A stretch of DNA of 64,000 bases from assembly GCF_016892605.1 (NCBI RefSeq), contig NZ_JAFEMV010000008.1:20273-84272 (forward strand), read 5' to 3'. Under the pieces are notes generated by a model, which saw only the letters and a program-made list of their open reading frames with translations, was not told the DNA's origin and did not search any database. The stretch is from Desemzia sp. RIT 804. GTDB taxonomy: Bacteria; Bacillota; Bacilli; Lactobacillales; Carnobacteriaceae. Positions 35,243-44,203 of this stretch are shown here, one piece after another. Every line of letters starts with the position of its first letter. Positions within the stretch are counted from its first letter, which is position 1. A program made the position numbers and the translations under genes.

Positions 35243-36913
35243 TTAATATTTTTTACTGTGCAGCATCTGTTGATACAATTGGTAGTTTTTATTTCCACCG
35301 GACAAATTAAACACTGCTTCAAATCCAAGGTTTAGCAAAATATTTTGTGCTGCATTTCCAGTAACTCCTTTATTGCAATAAGTTACTGTAGGAATCGTTT
35401 TATCAAGTTCATTCGCTCTTTTTCTGAGATCAGCTAGAGGAATGTGCACAGCCCCTTTAACATGAGACTTTTCATAGTCATTTTTGGAACGTGTATCAAT
35501 AATGTACAAGCTGTCCCCTTTACCTTGTCGTTTGATCAATGCTTCTGGAGACATCAATGGATTGCTGTTTAATGCATTATCCAATCCCATACCCGTATAC
35601 AGAACAGGATCTTTTGTCGTCGCAAATGGAGGTGCATAAGCCAAGTCCAAATGGAATAAATCTTCTGCTTTTGCTTTGAAAGAAATTGCTGTGGCTAGTA
35701 CATCGATTCGTTTATCAACGCCATTTTGTCCCACAATTTGCGCACCTAAAACTCTTTTCGAAGCTTTATCCGCTAATGCTTTGATTGTCATTTCTTTACC
35801 ACCAAGATAATCGGCGTGATCCGGTTTAATGTTGTACAGAACTTCTACTTCATAACCATAGTGAGAAGCTTCTTTTTCGGTCAAACCTGTTTGCCCAATT
35901 TGCAAATCAAACACACGGTATATTCCCGTACCAAGTATGCCTCGGTGCTCTAATGTGCCGCCAGTTATCACGTCACCGGCAATGCGTCCCATTTTATTAG
36001 CTGTTGAGCCGAGTGGACGATAAAGTGGCTGTCCAGTAATGAGTGAGAAACTTTCGACCACATCTCCTACCGCGTAAATAGTAGGAACAGAGGTCTGCAT
36101 TCTGGTATTCACTTTGATCGCTTTCGTTTTTCCCAATTCGATGCCGATTTCTTCCGCTAAAGCTGTATTCGGACGAACTCCGGTGGCTAAGATGACCATG
36201 TCAGCACCTAAAGTATGCCCTTTAGTGGTCAAGAGTTGCTCCGCTCGCTGTTCTCCTTGAATCGAAGCCACTGTATCGCCTAAATAAAGAGCTGCTCCAT
36301 GTTCCGCTAAATGTTCTTCCACCCGAAAAGCCATATCAGCATCCATAGATGGCATCACTTGATTGGCCAATTCAACTAGACTGACGTTTATTCCAAGGTT
36401 CGTCAATTGCTCAGTCATCTCTAACCCAATAAAACCGGCTCCGATCACTACTGCACTTTTGACTTGGTTCATTTGAATGTAGTCTTTGATGTGGCGTGTG
36501 TTCTCTATCGTTCGAACTTGAAACACATTTGAATACGTTGATTTATCAAAAGGATGCGGGGTAATAGGGCTTGCCCCAGTTGCTAAAACAAGGGTATCGT
36601 AACGATCTAAAAAAGCTTCCCCAGTTTTTAAATTACGTACTTGAACCGTTTGATTGTCTTTATCGATGCGCACCACACTATGTTCTGTTTTCACATCTAC
36701 GTTGTAGCGCGATTTGAACCATTGGGTATCTCTTGGAGTCAACTCTTCAATGCTGCTGACTTCTCCTCCAATAGCATATGGGATCCCACAGACAGAATAA
36801 GATATCTCTTTTCCTTGTTCGTACACAACGATTTCTGCTTCTTCCGTATTTCGTCTAGCTTTAGCTGCTACCGAAGTTCCTGCAGCCACTGAACCAATTA
36901 CAATAATTTTCAT
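35243..36913 (-). CDS. CoA-disulfide reductase-like flavoprotein with C-terminal rhodanese domain
   Basis: The 556-residue FAD/NAD(P)H disulfide reductase has an N-terminal FAD site (VIGSVAAGTSVAAKARR) and a single redox cysteine in SVCGIPYAIGG (about residue 43). A second Rossmann site (VVIGAGFIGLEM) and AVGDVVESF follow. After residue 460 a rhodanese domain has the sulfur-carrier loop YCNKGVTGNAA. Such CoADR-RHD fusions reduce CoA disulfides, persulfides or polysulfides. Which substrate is used here cannot be told. Confidence 0.9.
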   Translation of the reverse strand: MKIIVIGSVAAGTSVAAKARRNTEEAEIVVYEQGKEISYSVCGIPYAIGGEVSSIEELTPRDTQWFKSRYNVDVKTEHSVVRIDKDNQTVQVRNLKTGEAFLDRYDTLVLATGASPITPHPFDKSTYSNVFQVRTIENTRHIKDYIQMNQVKSAVVIGAGFIGLEMTEQLTNLGINVSLVELANQVMPSMDADMAFRVEEHLAEHGAALYLGDTVASIQGEQRAEQLLTTKGHTLGADMVILATGVRPNTALAEEIGIELGKTKAIKVNTRMQTSVPTIYAVGDVVESFSLITGQPLYRPLGSTANKMGRIAGDVITGGTLEHRGILGTGIYRVFDLQIGQTGLTEKEASHYGYEVEVLYNIKPDHADYLGGKEMTIKALADKASKRVLGAQIVGQNGVDKRIDVLATAISFKAKAEDLFHLDLAYAPPFATTKDPVLYTGMGLDNALNSNPLMSPEALIKRQGKGDSLYIIDTRSKNDYEKSHVKGAVHIPLADLRKRANELDKTIPTVTYCNKGVTGNAAQNILLNLGFEAVFNLSGGNKNYQLYQQMLHSKKY

Positions 36914-37000
36914 CGCATTTCCCCCTTAGTTAGGTCATGAACGTTTCTTTTCTTTTAGTGTAACTTAAGAATCACAAAAAATGAAGAAACATTTATATAC

Positions 37001-37040
37001 AAAAAGCTGGGACAATCATAGCGATTGCTCCAGCTTTTTT
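37001..37040. terminator. Hairpin terminator between the CoADR and amino-acid transporter genes
   Basis: AAAAAGCTGG pairs with CCAGCTTTTTT around an imperfect inner stem. The T-run follows on the plus strand and an A-run precedes it, so it may act in both directions. It appears to end the leftward transporter transcript read past the repeat. Confidence 0.65.
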
Positions 37041-37042
37041 AT

Positions 37043-37151
37043 TTGGTTCTTCATTATATAACGTTGGTAGAAAGTCTAAGCTGCTTAAACACCAACTTCT
37101 AGAAATTCCTGGAGGAAATTCTTTACCAACGCTATAAAATAGATAGCCTTT
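37043..37151. repeat. MITE-like palindromic repeat, copy 2
   Basis: This is the inverted-orientation counterpart of 26946-27053. Both contain ACGTTGGTAGAAAGTCT near one end and CTTTACCAACG near the other, forming terminal inverted repeats. It lies immediately downstream of the amino-acid permease gene. Confidence 0.75.
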
Positions 37152-37154
37152 TAT

Positions 37155-37841
37155 TTAACGAGTCTCTACATATACAGACGTGCGTTTTTCTAAATAATCT
37201 TGCAATATACCAAATAAACTGCAGACGATCCAGTAGACTACCGCTACTAAAATATACATAGTCATGTAGTCAAATTCTCGTCCACCAACAATTTTGGCAT
37301 TTTGAAACATTTCCGGCACTGTGATCATCGCTGCGAGCGATGTTCCTTTAATAATGTCCAACATTACGTTGCTCAATGGCGGAATAGCGATACGCGCGGC
37401 TTGCGGAATGATTATTTTACGCATAATAAAGGACTTCTTCAGCCCTAGAGCATACGCCGCTTCCCACTGTCCGTGATCCACAGAAGATAGAGCCGAACGA
37501 ATCGTCTCAGCAATATATGCAGCTGAGTTAATACTGAAACCGATAATCGCAGCTGTAACAGCATCAAATTGAATCCCCACAAAAGGCAACCCGAAATAAA
37601 GTAAGAACAGCAACACCAATGCCGGCGTTCCTCTCATAAAAGAAATGTAAAAGCGTGCGATCCATTCCAAAGGTTTGACCGGTGATATGCGCATGATAGC
37701 TACCACAAATCCAATGATCGTTCCAAAAATGGTGCTGACTAGTGCAATTCCAAGAGTGTAAGGCAATCCTCGCAATATAAAAGGAATACTTTCTATTGCA
37801 AGTTGTGCATCAAAGATATATTGCCATTGTATTCCAGACAT
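37155..37841 (-). CDS. Polar amino-acid ABC transporter permease
   Basis: The 228-residue HisM/GlnP-type permease has about five membrane helices and the ATPase-docking loop WEAAYALGLKKSFIMRKIII near residue 130. It pairs with the binding protein encoded 17 bases upstream. No ATPase gene adjoins, so the ATPase must be supplied from elsewhere. The cargo is probably a polar amino acid or cystine. Confidence 0.88.
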   Translation of the reverse strand: MSGIQWQYIFDAQLAIESIPFILRGLPYTLGIALVSTIFGTIIGFVVAIMRISPVKPLEWIARFYISFMRGTPALVLLFLLYFGLPFVGIQFDAVTAAIIGFSINSAAYIAETIRSALSSVDHGQWEAAYALGLKKSFIMRKIIIPQAARIAIPPLSNVMLDIIKGTSLAAMITVPEMFQNAKIVGGREFDYMTMYILVAVVYWIVCSLFGILQDYLEKRTSVYVETR

Positions 37842-37858
37842 TCTTTTTTTCCAGCTCC

Positions 37859-38743
37859 TTAATAGGCGGAGACATCAATTTCACGGAAATCATAGCCTTT
37901 TTCAACCGTTACATCTTCACCGTTGTAAAATTCTTTAGAAATTTCGCTTAACGTACCATCTTCGTGCATAGCTTCTAACTGAGCATTGATTTGCTCCGTT
38001 AATTCATCGTTTCCTTTTTTGATGGCGTAATTTGTTTCACTTGGATTATAGAAAACATCTTCCAGTACTTTTACAGGAATTTCCGGCAAAGCAGCTGTTG
38101 CCATTAGTTGACCATAATAGTCATTCAATACAACGTCTGTACGTCCATTTGCTACATCCCATAGATATTGATCATTCGTTGCATTATCGTAAACTACTAA
38201 TTCTGCTCCAAAATGTTCAGCTACTTTCATGTAAGAAGTTGTAGCTGCACCAGCTGCTTTTTTCCCTTCCAAATCTTCTAAAGTTTCGATTCCAGAGTTA
38301 TCTGTTTCTCTAACTACCATAGAACCAAAAGAATATTTGTAAGGTATAGTATAATTGTATTTATCAGCGTTTTCTCCTTTACGGTCGATCCCCAGAGCCG
38401 CAACATCGATTTGTTCGCTGTTTAATGAAGTAAGCATTCCGTCTACACCCATTTCAGTAAACTTTATTTCAAGTCCCAGACGGTTCGCGATTTCACGTAA
38501 GATCTCTACTTCAAAACCTGTCAGTTCATTTGTGTCTCCATCATGATATGAGTTAGGAAAATACGTTCCTGAAGTAGCGATCTTTAATACGCCATCTTCC
38601 TTGATCTCTTCCCAACCTCTTGAAACAAGTGCTTCAGCAGCTTCATCATTATTTTCTTCAGTACTTACTTGAGAACCACAAGCTGAGACAAATAAAACTG
38701 CTCCTGCGAGTAAAGTCGTTAACCACATTAGTTTTTTCTTCAA
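37859..38743 (-). CDS. Amino-acid ABC transporter substrate-binding lipoprotein
   Basis: This 294-residue family-3 binding protein has a lipoprotein signal (LFVSACGSQ, cysteine near 22). The GVLKIATSGTYFPNSYHD and LTGFEVEILREIANRLGL motifs at the start of the mature fold are typical of polar amino-acid or cystine binders. It starts at TTG with AGAGGGG nine bases upstream. It is the first gene of a two-gene leftward operon. Confidence 0.88.
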   Translation of the reverse strand: MKKKLMWLTTLLAGAVLFVSACGSQVSTEENNDEAAEALVSRGWEEIKEDGVLKIATSGTYFPNSYHDGDTNELTGFEVEILREIANRLGLEIKFTEMGVDGMLTSLNSEQIDVAALGIDRKGENADKYNYTIPYKYSFGSMVVRETDNSGIETLEDLEGKKAAGAATTSYMKVAEHFGAELVVYDNATNDQYLWDVANGRTDVVLNDYYGQLMATAALPEIPVKVLEDVFYNPSETNYAIKKGNDELTEQINAQLEAMHEDGTLSEISKEFYNGEDVTVEKGYDFREIDVSAY

Positions 38744-39094
38744 CCTAAAAACCCCTCTTCTTTTTAATCACCTCACAAATAGTAACAGCGCGTTTATCTG
38801 TCGTCAAACTACCAAGTGATAAATCGTCTTTTTTAACTGAATAAATGTGTTTCTTTTGTAAAAAAGCTTCAAAACACGCAATTTCAAGGCGATCAATAAA
38901 TACAAAATTGTTTTTATAGTTTTGGAAAACAGTTGGTCAAAACTGTGTTATTTATTACTTAGTAATTGGTTAGCTTTATTTGATGTTTAATATTTGTGCA
39001 AAAAGATACAATCTCTACTATTTTTTCGAAGTGTTTTCGGTTATCCTTATTAAAAATAGTACGTTATTAATGCTAGGTATAAAGGAGCAGAATT
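38744..39094. other. Divergent intergenic region between two ABC transporter operons
   Basis: This 350-base AT-rich region must hold promoters in both directions. AAAGGAGCAG precedes the rightward ATPase gene. I find no T-box, SAM or other riboswitch and no repeat. Confidence 0.35.
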
Positions 39095-39880
39095 ATGGAA
39101 CCCATTATAGAAATGAAACAAGTCAAAAAGGCATTTGGGCAAAAAGAAGTTTTAAAAGGCGTCGATTTTAAAGTTTACCCTGGTCAAATCATTGGGTATA
39201 TCGGGCCAAATGGGGCTGGTAAAAGTACCACCGTTAAAATAATCATGGGTTTATTGTCTCAGGACAGCGGAGAAATACATATTTTCGGTGAACTGCTTCA
39301 AGGCAATCAAGAAGAGTACAAAAAACGCATCGGTTATGTGCCAGAAAATGCTGATCTGTATGAAACTTTAACTGCCGCAGAGTACTTGGTATTTATGGGG
39401 CAACTGTATGGCCTTGAAGAAGCTGTCATCATTAAAAAAGCTTACCAAATGATGACAGCTTTAGGCATAGAAGCCTCTTTTCATGCTAGATTAGAAACCT
39501 TTTCCAAAGGTATGCGTCAAAAAGTGTTGATCATTTCTAGTTTGTTGCATGACCCTGATGTGCTATTTTGGGATGAACCATTGAATGGCTTGGATGCGAA
39601 CAGTGTCTTAGTGATCAAAGAAATCTTGGTAGGCTTGAAAGAACGAGGGAAGACAATTTTTTATTCTTCTCATATCATGGATACTGTTGAAAAACTGAGT
39701 GATCGGATTCTTCTGCTGAATGATGGTGAAGTCGTGGCGGATGGCAGTTTTAAAGAAATCGCTCAAGAAGCTGACAATACACTTGAAAATCTATTCAATC
39801 AATTGACCGGTTTTAATGAGCAAGGAGAATTAGCTGATGCCTTTCTGGGAGCTATGAAAGGAGAATTTGCTTATGAATGA
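39095..39880 (+). CDS. ABC-2 type exporter ATP-binding protein
   Basis: The 261-residue ATPase has Walker A GPNGAGKST (about residue 38), signature FSKGMRQK and Walker B VLFWDEPLNGLD. The form is that of the CcmA/EcsA-like exporters. It partners the membrane protein encoded by the overlapping next gene. The substrate is unknown; such pairs export antibiotics, lipids or peptides. Confidence 0.88.
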   Translation: MEPIIEMKQVKKAFGQKEVLKGVDFKVYPGQIIGYIGPNGAGKSTTVKIIMGLLSQDSGEIHIFGELLQGNQEEYKKRIGYVPENADLYETLTAAEYLVFMGQLYGLEEAVIIKKAYQMMTALGIEASFHARLETFSKGMRQKVLIISSLLHDPDVLFWDEPLNGLDANSVLVIKEILVGLKERGKTIFYSSHIMDTVEKLSDRILLLNDGEVVADGSFKEIAQEADNTLENLFNQLTGFNEQGELADAFLGAMKGEFAYE

Positions 39881-41537
39881 TCAGCCTAAATCTTTGTATG
39901 TCGAGGACTCGAAAAAACAAGATTCGATCATCCTCAAAATAATGGATTTTTTTAAGTTCATTTACCTCAAAAACGACATTGATTATGCTAAATTGCGTTT
40001 GATCATACAGACCAAACTGATCATTGATGAGCGTCAGCCTGATTTAGTAGGACAAAATCAATCAGCTAAAAAAGACGGCAATTCTTTTTTCAGGTCGTTA
40101 GGGGCCTATTTACTGATGAGCTGCTTTACGGTGATTTTCTTATTTATAGGAAACTCTTGGATTTTGCAATACGCCACTTATTTTGGCTACCTGTTTTTTA
40201 TGCTATTGTCCACCTTGATCGCCAGCTTTTCTACGATTTTATTGGACACCAGAGATTATGAGCTGCTGGGAACAAAACCTATTTCAACGAAAACGTTAAG
40301 TGCTGCAAAAACGACTCATGTACTGATCTATTTATTAGCCTTTACGCTGGTTTTAGGCGGACCAGTGACTATTGTTACTTATTTCATAAATGGAATTGCT
40401 GCAGGTTTACTAGTGACCATTTTGACGATTATTTTTTGTTTTTGGACACTATTGTTCACTTTAGGGATCTATTCTGTTGTGTTGATGAAGTTCGATGGAG
40501 AAAAATTGAAAAATATTATCTCTTACACTCAAATTGGGCTATCTATCTTTATGGTGATTGGCTATCAATTGATCAATCAGATAGTTGATGTTGTAGATAT
40601 TTTTGTAGTCTACGCGCCTCAATTGTGGCATTTATTTTTGTTTCCAATTTGGTTTGCGGCTCCTTTAGGGATGGTGCAAGAAGGGGCTACGAGCTATTAT
40701 ATAGTTTATACGATTTTGATGATCGGATTGTCTTTGGTAATGGCTGTCTTTTACCAAAAAAATGCTGGTAAGATGGAAGAAAATATATTGCGTATGTCTG
40801 AATCGAGTGAAGGCAGTTCTATAAAAACCAGCCCGTGGTTGACTATATCAAAAAAGTTGATTTGCCAACGTCCAGAAGAATTGCCTTATTATCATTTTGC
40901 TTGGAAAACGATCCAACATGAAAGAGAGTTTAAAACAAGGATCTATCCTTCTTTACTGACCTCCTTCATTTTGCCTGTTATTTTGATTTTCAATTCGTTT
41001 ACAGATGGCTTTGATTTGGCTGAATTAAGAGAAATGGATTTAGCTTATTACCTTTATTTCACTCTCTTAATGGCTCCTGAGTTGGTTGCTTCTATGAAAT
41101 TTTCGACTTATTACAAAGGAGCTTGGGCTTTCCAATTAAGCCCCAAATCTCATAAGCCCTATTTTGTGATGGCTGCCGGTAAAGCGGTTTGGATGCGGAT
41201 TTTATGTCCATTGTTTCTTGCTGCGGGCGCGATTTTCTTGTTTTTATTTGGCTGGGATGCACTTTCTGTTATTTTAAATGCTTTTCTGGCATTGACCAGC
41301 TCTTTCTTCCTTTATTTAACAGCAACTATGAAATACTACCCTTTTTCACAAGAAAGGAGTGCGCCGAACAATACTGAAGGCTGTTTTACTAGTATTCTCT
41401 TTGTCGTGATGGCTGGGATCGTAGGTCTTGTCAACTTTGCGTTAGACAACTATATTCCTTACGGTGGGTGGATAATGACCGCTGTTTTACTGATCATTAC
41501 GCTGAAATTATTGTTCTTTTCGTTTAAACAAAAGTAG
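39873..41537 (+). CDS. ABC exporter membrane subunit
   Basis: The 554-residue protein has about ten to twelve membrane helices in two blocks and a soluble stretch around residues 300-345. I recognise no closer family than large ABC-2-like permeases. ATG 39873 follows AAAGGAG at 39859 and overlaps the ATPase stop by eight bases, indicating coupling. A strong terminator follows. Confidence 0.75.
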   Translation: MNDQPKSLYVEDSKKQDSIILKIMDFFKFIYLKNDIDYAKLRLIIQTKLIIDERQPDLVGQNQSAKKDGNSFFRSLGAYLLMSCFTVIFLFIGNSWILQYATYFGYLFFMLLSTLIASFSTILLDTRDYELLGTKPISTKTLSAAKTTHVLIYLLAFTLVLGGPVTIVTYFINGIAAGLLVTILTIIFCFWTLLFTLGIYSVVLMKFDGEKLKNIISYTQIGLSIFMVIGYQLINQIVDVVDIFVVYAPQLWHLFLFPIWFAAPLGMVQEGATSYYIVYTILMIGLSLVMAVFYQKNAGKMEENILRMSESSEGSSIKTSPWLTISKKLICQRPEELPYYHFAWKTIQHEREFKTRIYPSLLTSFILPVILIFNSFTDGFDLAELREMDLAYYLYFTLLMAPELVASMKFSTYYKGAWAFQLSPKSHKPYFVMAAGKAVWMRILCPLFLAAGAIFLFLFGWDALSVILNAFLALTSSFFLYLTATMKYYPFSQERSAPNNTEGCFTSILFVVMAGIVGLVNFALDNYIPYGGWIMTAVLLIITLKLLFFSFKQK

Positions 41538-41546
41538 GTTTTCTTT

Positions 41547-41587
41547 AAAAGAGGTGCCAGCGAGTCGAACCGCTGGCACCTCTTTTT
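41547..41587. terminator. Bidirectional terminator between the ABC exporter and GNAT genes
   Basis: A 16-bp perfect stem (AAAAGAGGTGCCAGCG with its complement, 41547-41562 and 41571-41586) with A- and T-run flanks serves two convergent transcripts. Confidence 0.92.
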
Positions 41588-41607
41588 ATAATCATTTTTC
41601 TATCAAC

Positions 41608-42159
41608 CTAGTTTGAAAAGTACTCTTCTTTTAAAATACTGTAGCATTTGTCAGTGACCGTTTCGCCTTTTACAAATCGATTACTTCGGAATGTGCCTTC
41701 ATAGGTCATACCTAGTTTTTCCATTACTCTGCCTGAAGCTGGATTTCGTTCATCATGGAAAGCAAAAATTCGTTGTAGCTGTAACTCTTTGAATCCCAAC
41801 TGCAGCATCAATTTGCCAGCTTCTGTAGTATATCCCTTGCCCCAATAAGCTTTATTCAAGGTATAGCCTATTTCTGCTTTTTTATCTTCTGCATCTACGC
41901 GCAAATCAATAGTACCGATCAATTTATGTTTTTCCTTCAGTACAATAGCATATTTGCCCAAAGGACTCATTATAAAGTATTTGGCAATATTTTCTTTTGT
42001 GTCTTCTAAACTCTTATGTGTTTCAAAGACGTATTTAGTTGTTTCTTCATCAGATGCGTACTCATACATATCTTCTGCATCGCTCAATTGAATCGGTCTC
42101 AACTGTATTCGGCTTCCTTCGATTTGATTATGTAACGCAAAAACGTATTCTTTACTCAT
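41608..42159 (-). CDS. GNAT family acetyltransferase (RimJ/RimL type)
   Basis: The 183-residue acetyl-CoA-dependent transferase has RLQLRPIQLSDA-type N-terminal sequence and the acetyl-CoA site YWGKGYTTEAGKLM. Family members acetylate protein N-termini or small molecules; the target here is unknown. I start at ATG 42159 with AAGGTGG eight bases upstream. It is third in an operon after a membrane protein and a Nudix gene. Confidence 0.85.
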   Translation of the reverse strand: MSKEYVFALHNQIEGSRIQLRPIQLSDAEDMYEYASDEETTKYVFETHKSLEDTKENIAKYFIMSPLGKYAIVLKEKHKLIGTIDLRVDAEDKKAEIGYTLNKAYWGKGYTTEAGKLMLQLGFKELQLQRIFAFHDERNPASGRVMEKLGMTYEGTFRSNRFVKGETVTDKCYSILKEEYFSN

Positions 42160-42184
42160 CACACCAACCACCTTCTAAAATAAT

Positions 42185-42643
42185 TTAAATCACTTGATTG
42201 CGCAAGACATTCGCTGCACTATCGTAATAATAAAAGTGTTCTTGTTTTGCTGGATCTTTGAAAACTTCCAATGTAACTGCAAATCCTGGAGAGCAGTTTT
42301 CTTCAGTCAGCTCATCCAGCTCCATCCATTTCAGAGTACCTTCTTCGGTTTCCTCCAACAACTCTCCTTGATAATCAGCCGTTTGGTATAAAAAGACGAC
42401 ATAGCGAAAATCATTTTCCTCTTCATACCAATCTTTTATACCGCACAGTTTCAAATTAGATACTTGAAGACCAGTTTCTTCTTTAACTTCTCTGACAACA
42501 GAATCTAAGATAGACTCTTTCGGTTCTAATTTGCCGCCTGGAAAGGTTAATCCCTGCCAGCTCTTCTTCCGTTGCTGCACTAAAACTAAGTCGGTCTCGC
42601 TATCTGTGATCATACACATATTGGTCAACATCACTTTACTCAC
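42185..42643 (-). CDS. Nudix hydrolase (8-oxo-dGTP diphosphatase-like)
   Basis: The 152-residue protein has a complete Nudix box, GGKLEPKE and REVKEETGL (about residues 37-60), which binds metal and cleaves nucleoside diphosphate linkages. It resembles MutT/YtkD-type enzymes that clean oxidised nucleotides, but the substrate is not provable. It starts at GTG with AAAGGTGG eight bases upstream. Confidence 0.88.
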   Translation of the reverse strand: MSKVMLTNMCMITDSETDLVLVQQRKKSWQGLTFPGGKLEPKESILDSVVREVKEETGLQVSNLKLCGIKDWYEEENDFRYVVFLYQTADYQGELLEETEEGTLKWMELDELTEENCSPGFAVTLEVFKDPAKQEHFYYYDSAANVLRNQVI

Positions 42644-42658
42644 TTTTTTTCGCCACCT

Positions 42659-43330
42659 TTAAAAAGACCAAGTTCGGATAAAATGCTCTTCGGCAGTATC
42701 CACAAAGTCGTCATTTTCTACATCGATCAACTCATCGTCATCTTCTTGACTCACTACAATATGATCGTACATGATATAAGGTGGATTCCGAAAACCGATC
42801 TCAAAAAATGACTCGTCGATCAAATGAAATGTGCTTCCTACCATCTCAGTTTCTTCAGCTCCCGCATCAAAAATCACATTCGTACGCTGTTTGAACAGTT
42901 CATCTCCTTGCTCAAAATAGAAAAAATTCGCATCTTTTCCGACATAAGTGATGGGTTCTGTGACCGTTTCTTCTCGATACATCTCTAAAGCACGGACACT
43001 ATCCGGGTCATGCAATTTGCCAAAATATTGCATATCATTTTCAGAACGGTACGTATAATCGCCGAACGTCTTTTGTCTGTCGCGCACTAGCGGTGTAACG
43101 TGGTCATTCACTTCTAAAAATTCATTGTATCTCATATGACCTGCGACTAACCAGACACTCAGTCCTAAAATGAGGACCCCGCCTCCTGCTGCAATTTTTT
43201 TCTTGTGTTGGCTTTTTGAGTAGCCCAAAATCATGCCGGTCAACATCAGCAACACTAGAATAACAACTGCCACTGCAACCATCGTAGTATTGTAAAAATT
43301 TTCTGCCGCTAACCAAAACTCAACTGTCAC
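42659..43330 (-). CDS. Membrane-anchored protein of unknown function
   Basis: Not recognised. The 223-residue protein has two closely spaced membrane helices (about residues 14-35 and 45-65) followed by a mainly acidic extracellular domain without cysteines. It starts at GTG behind GGAGTGAGA. It is the first gene of an operon with the Nudix and GNAT genes. Confidence 0.6.
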   Translation of the reverse strand: MTVEFWLAAENFYNTTMVAVAVVILVLLMLTGMILGYSKSQHKKKIAAGGGVLILGLSVWLVAGHMRYNEFLEVNDHVTPLVRDRQKTFGDYTYRSENDMQYFGKLHDPDSVRALEMYREETVTEPITYVGKDANFFYFEQGDELFKQRTNVIFDAGAEETEMVGSTFHLIDESFFEIGFRNPPYIMYDHIVVSQEDDDELIDVENDDFVDTAEEHFIRTWSF

Positions 43331-43457
43331 TCATTCTCACTCCTTTATTGTCTGTTTCTTTCTATTTTACCACATAATAAGCACCTTCTCAGTCAAGTTA
43401 TTGGTATATATGTCTTTCAGATGCTATTTTTTTCGTGAGAAAAATTGCGAGAACCAA

Positions 43458-43671
43458 CTACTCATGTTTGCCAACTTGATTCAGTCGTTTAGTTACGTCG
43501 TTATTTTCATTTGGATATAAGTGAAAATATATTCCGAATGTCATTTCAATACTTCCAAGACCTAGTCATTAGAGTGTAAATCACTTTAACATTCCCAGAT
43601 TTTAACTCACGATTCTTCCACAGTGAAGGCACACTTTCTCCAAATCGTAAACCTGAATAAGAAAGAAAATG
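43458..43671 (-). pseudogene. Remnant of a tyrosine recombinase (integrase)
   Basis: Two broken pieces in different frames retain integrase box motifs. The upstream piece reads LSYSGLRFGESVPSLWK (box I, TGLRxxE-like). The downstream piece reads SIEMTFGIYFHLYPNE (box II with the catalytic tyrosine) and ends in RLNQVGKHE and a stop at 43458. The interval between the boxes and the whole N-terminal domain are missing. This is a scar of a phage or integrative element. Confidence 0.65.
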
Positions 43672-43691
43672 AATCTTAAAAAATATATACA

Positions 43692-43729
43692 AAAAAAGCC
43701 GAATACTTTTATTAGTATAACGGCTTTTC
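43692..43729 (-). terminator. Terminator of the unknown gene at 43757
   Basis: AAAAAGCCGAATAC pairs with GTATAACGGCTTTT, and the minus strand has a T-run afterwards. Confidence 0.75.
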
Positions 43730-43756
43730 ATACTCATATTACAATACTGACTCATC

Positions 43757-44191
43757 CTAGATAAATTTATCATAATTATCCAATATATCTTTGGCACCTT
43801 TGTAACTATAATATTTATCATTTTGCTCAGTTATATCTTCTTCTGTTACTCCCAATTCTACAATTAATTCTAAATGTAACCTTGTAGAATTACTTGTAAA
43901 ATATTCATAATCATCTCTTTCAAATGTAATAACTAATAAAACTACATCCTCATCTAATGTCTTTAAAGGAAAACAATTCCCCCAAGATTCCGAAAAATAT
44001 TTCTCGCTTTTTTCATTGTATTTAATTCCATAGACCGATACGCTATTCTCTATTTCTTCTATCGAATACTTACCTTCTGTATATTCATTGATATTGTCCA
44101 GCTGTAGACTAAAATATGAACCAAATAGTCGACTAATATCTACACTCTCTAAATCAAACCATTTTTTTAAAATGTTTTCTATTTTTTGCAT
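43757..44191 (-). CDS. Hypothetical protein, possibly immunity-type
   Basis: Not recognised. The 144-residue acidic soluble protein has no signal peptide, low GC and the composition seen in many Firmicutes immunity or antitoxin proteins. It starts at ATG 44191 behind a GGGGG stretch, 12 bases after the stop of the broken secreted-protein gene upstream, so the two probably formed one cassette. The immunity idea rests only on size and context. Confidence 0.5.
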   Translation of the reverse strand: MQKIENILKKWFDLESVDISRLFGSYFSLQLDNINEYTEGKYSIEEIENSVSVYGIKYNEKSEKYFSESWGNCFPLKTLDEDVVLLVITFERDDYEYFTSNSTRLHLELIVELGVTEEDITEQNDKYYSYKGAKDILDNYDKFI

Positions 44192-44203
44192 TATGTCCCC
44201 CAC

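Noticed and set aside
43122..43316. Short frame within the unknown membrane protein gene
   Set aside because: It is on the same strand in another frame, without a ribosome site or motif; a shadow of the 223-residue gene.
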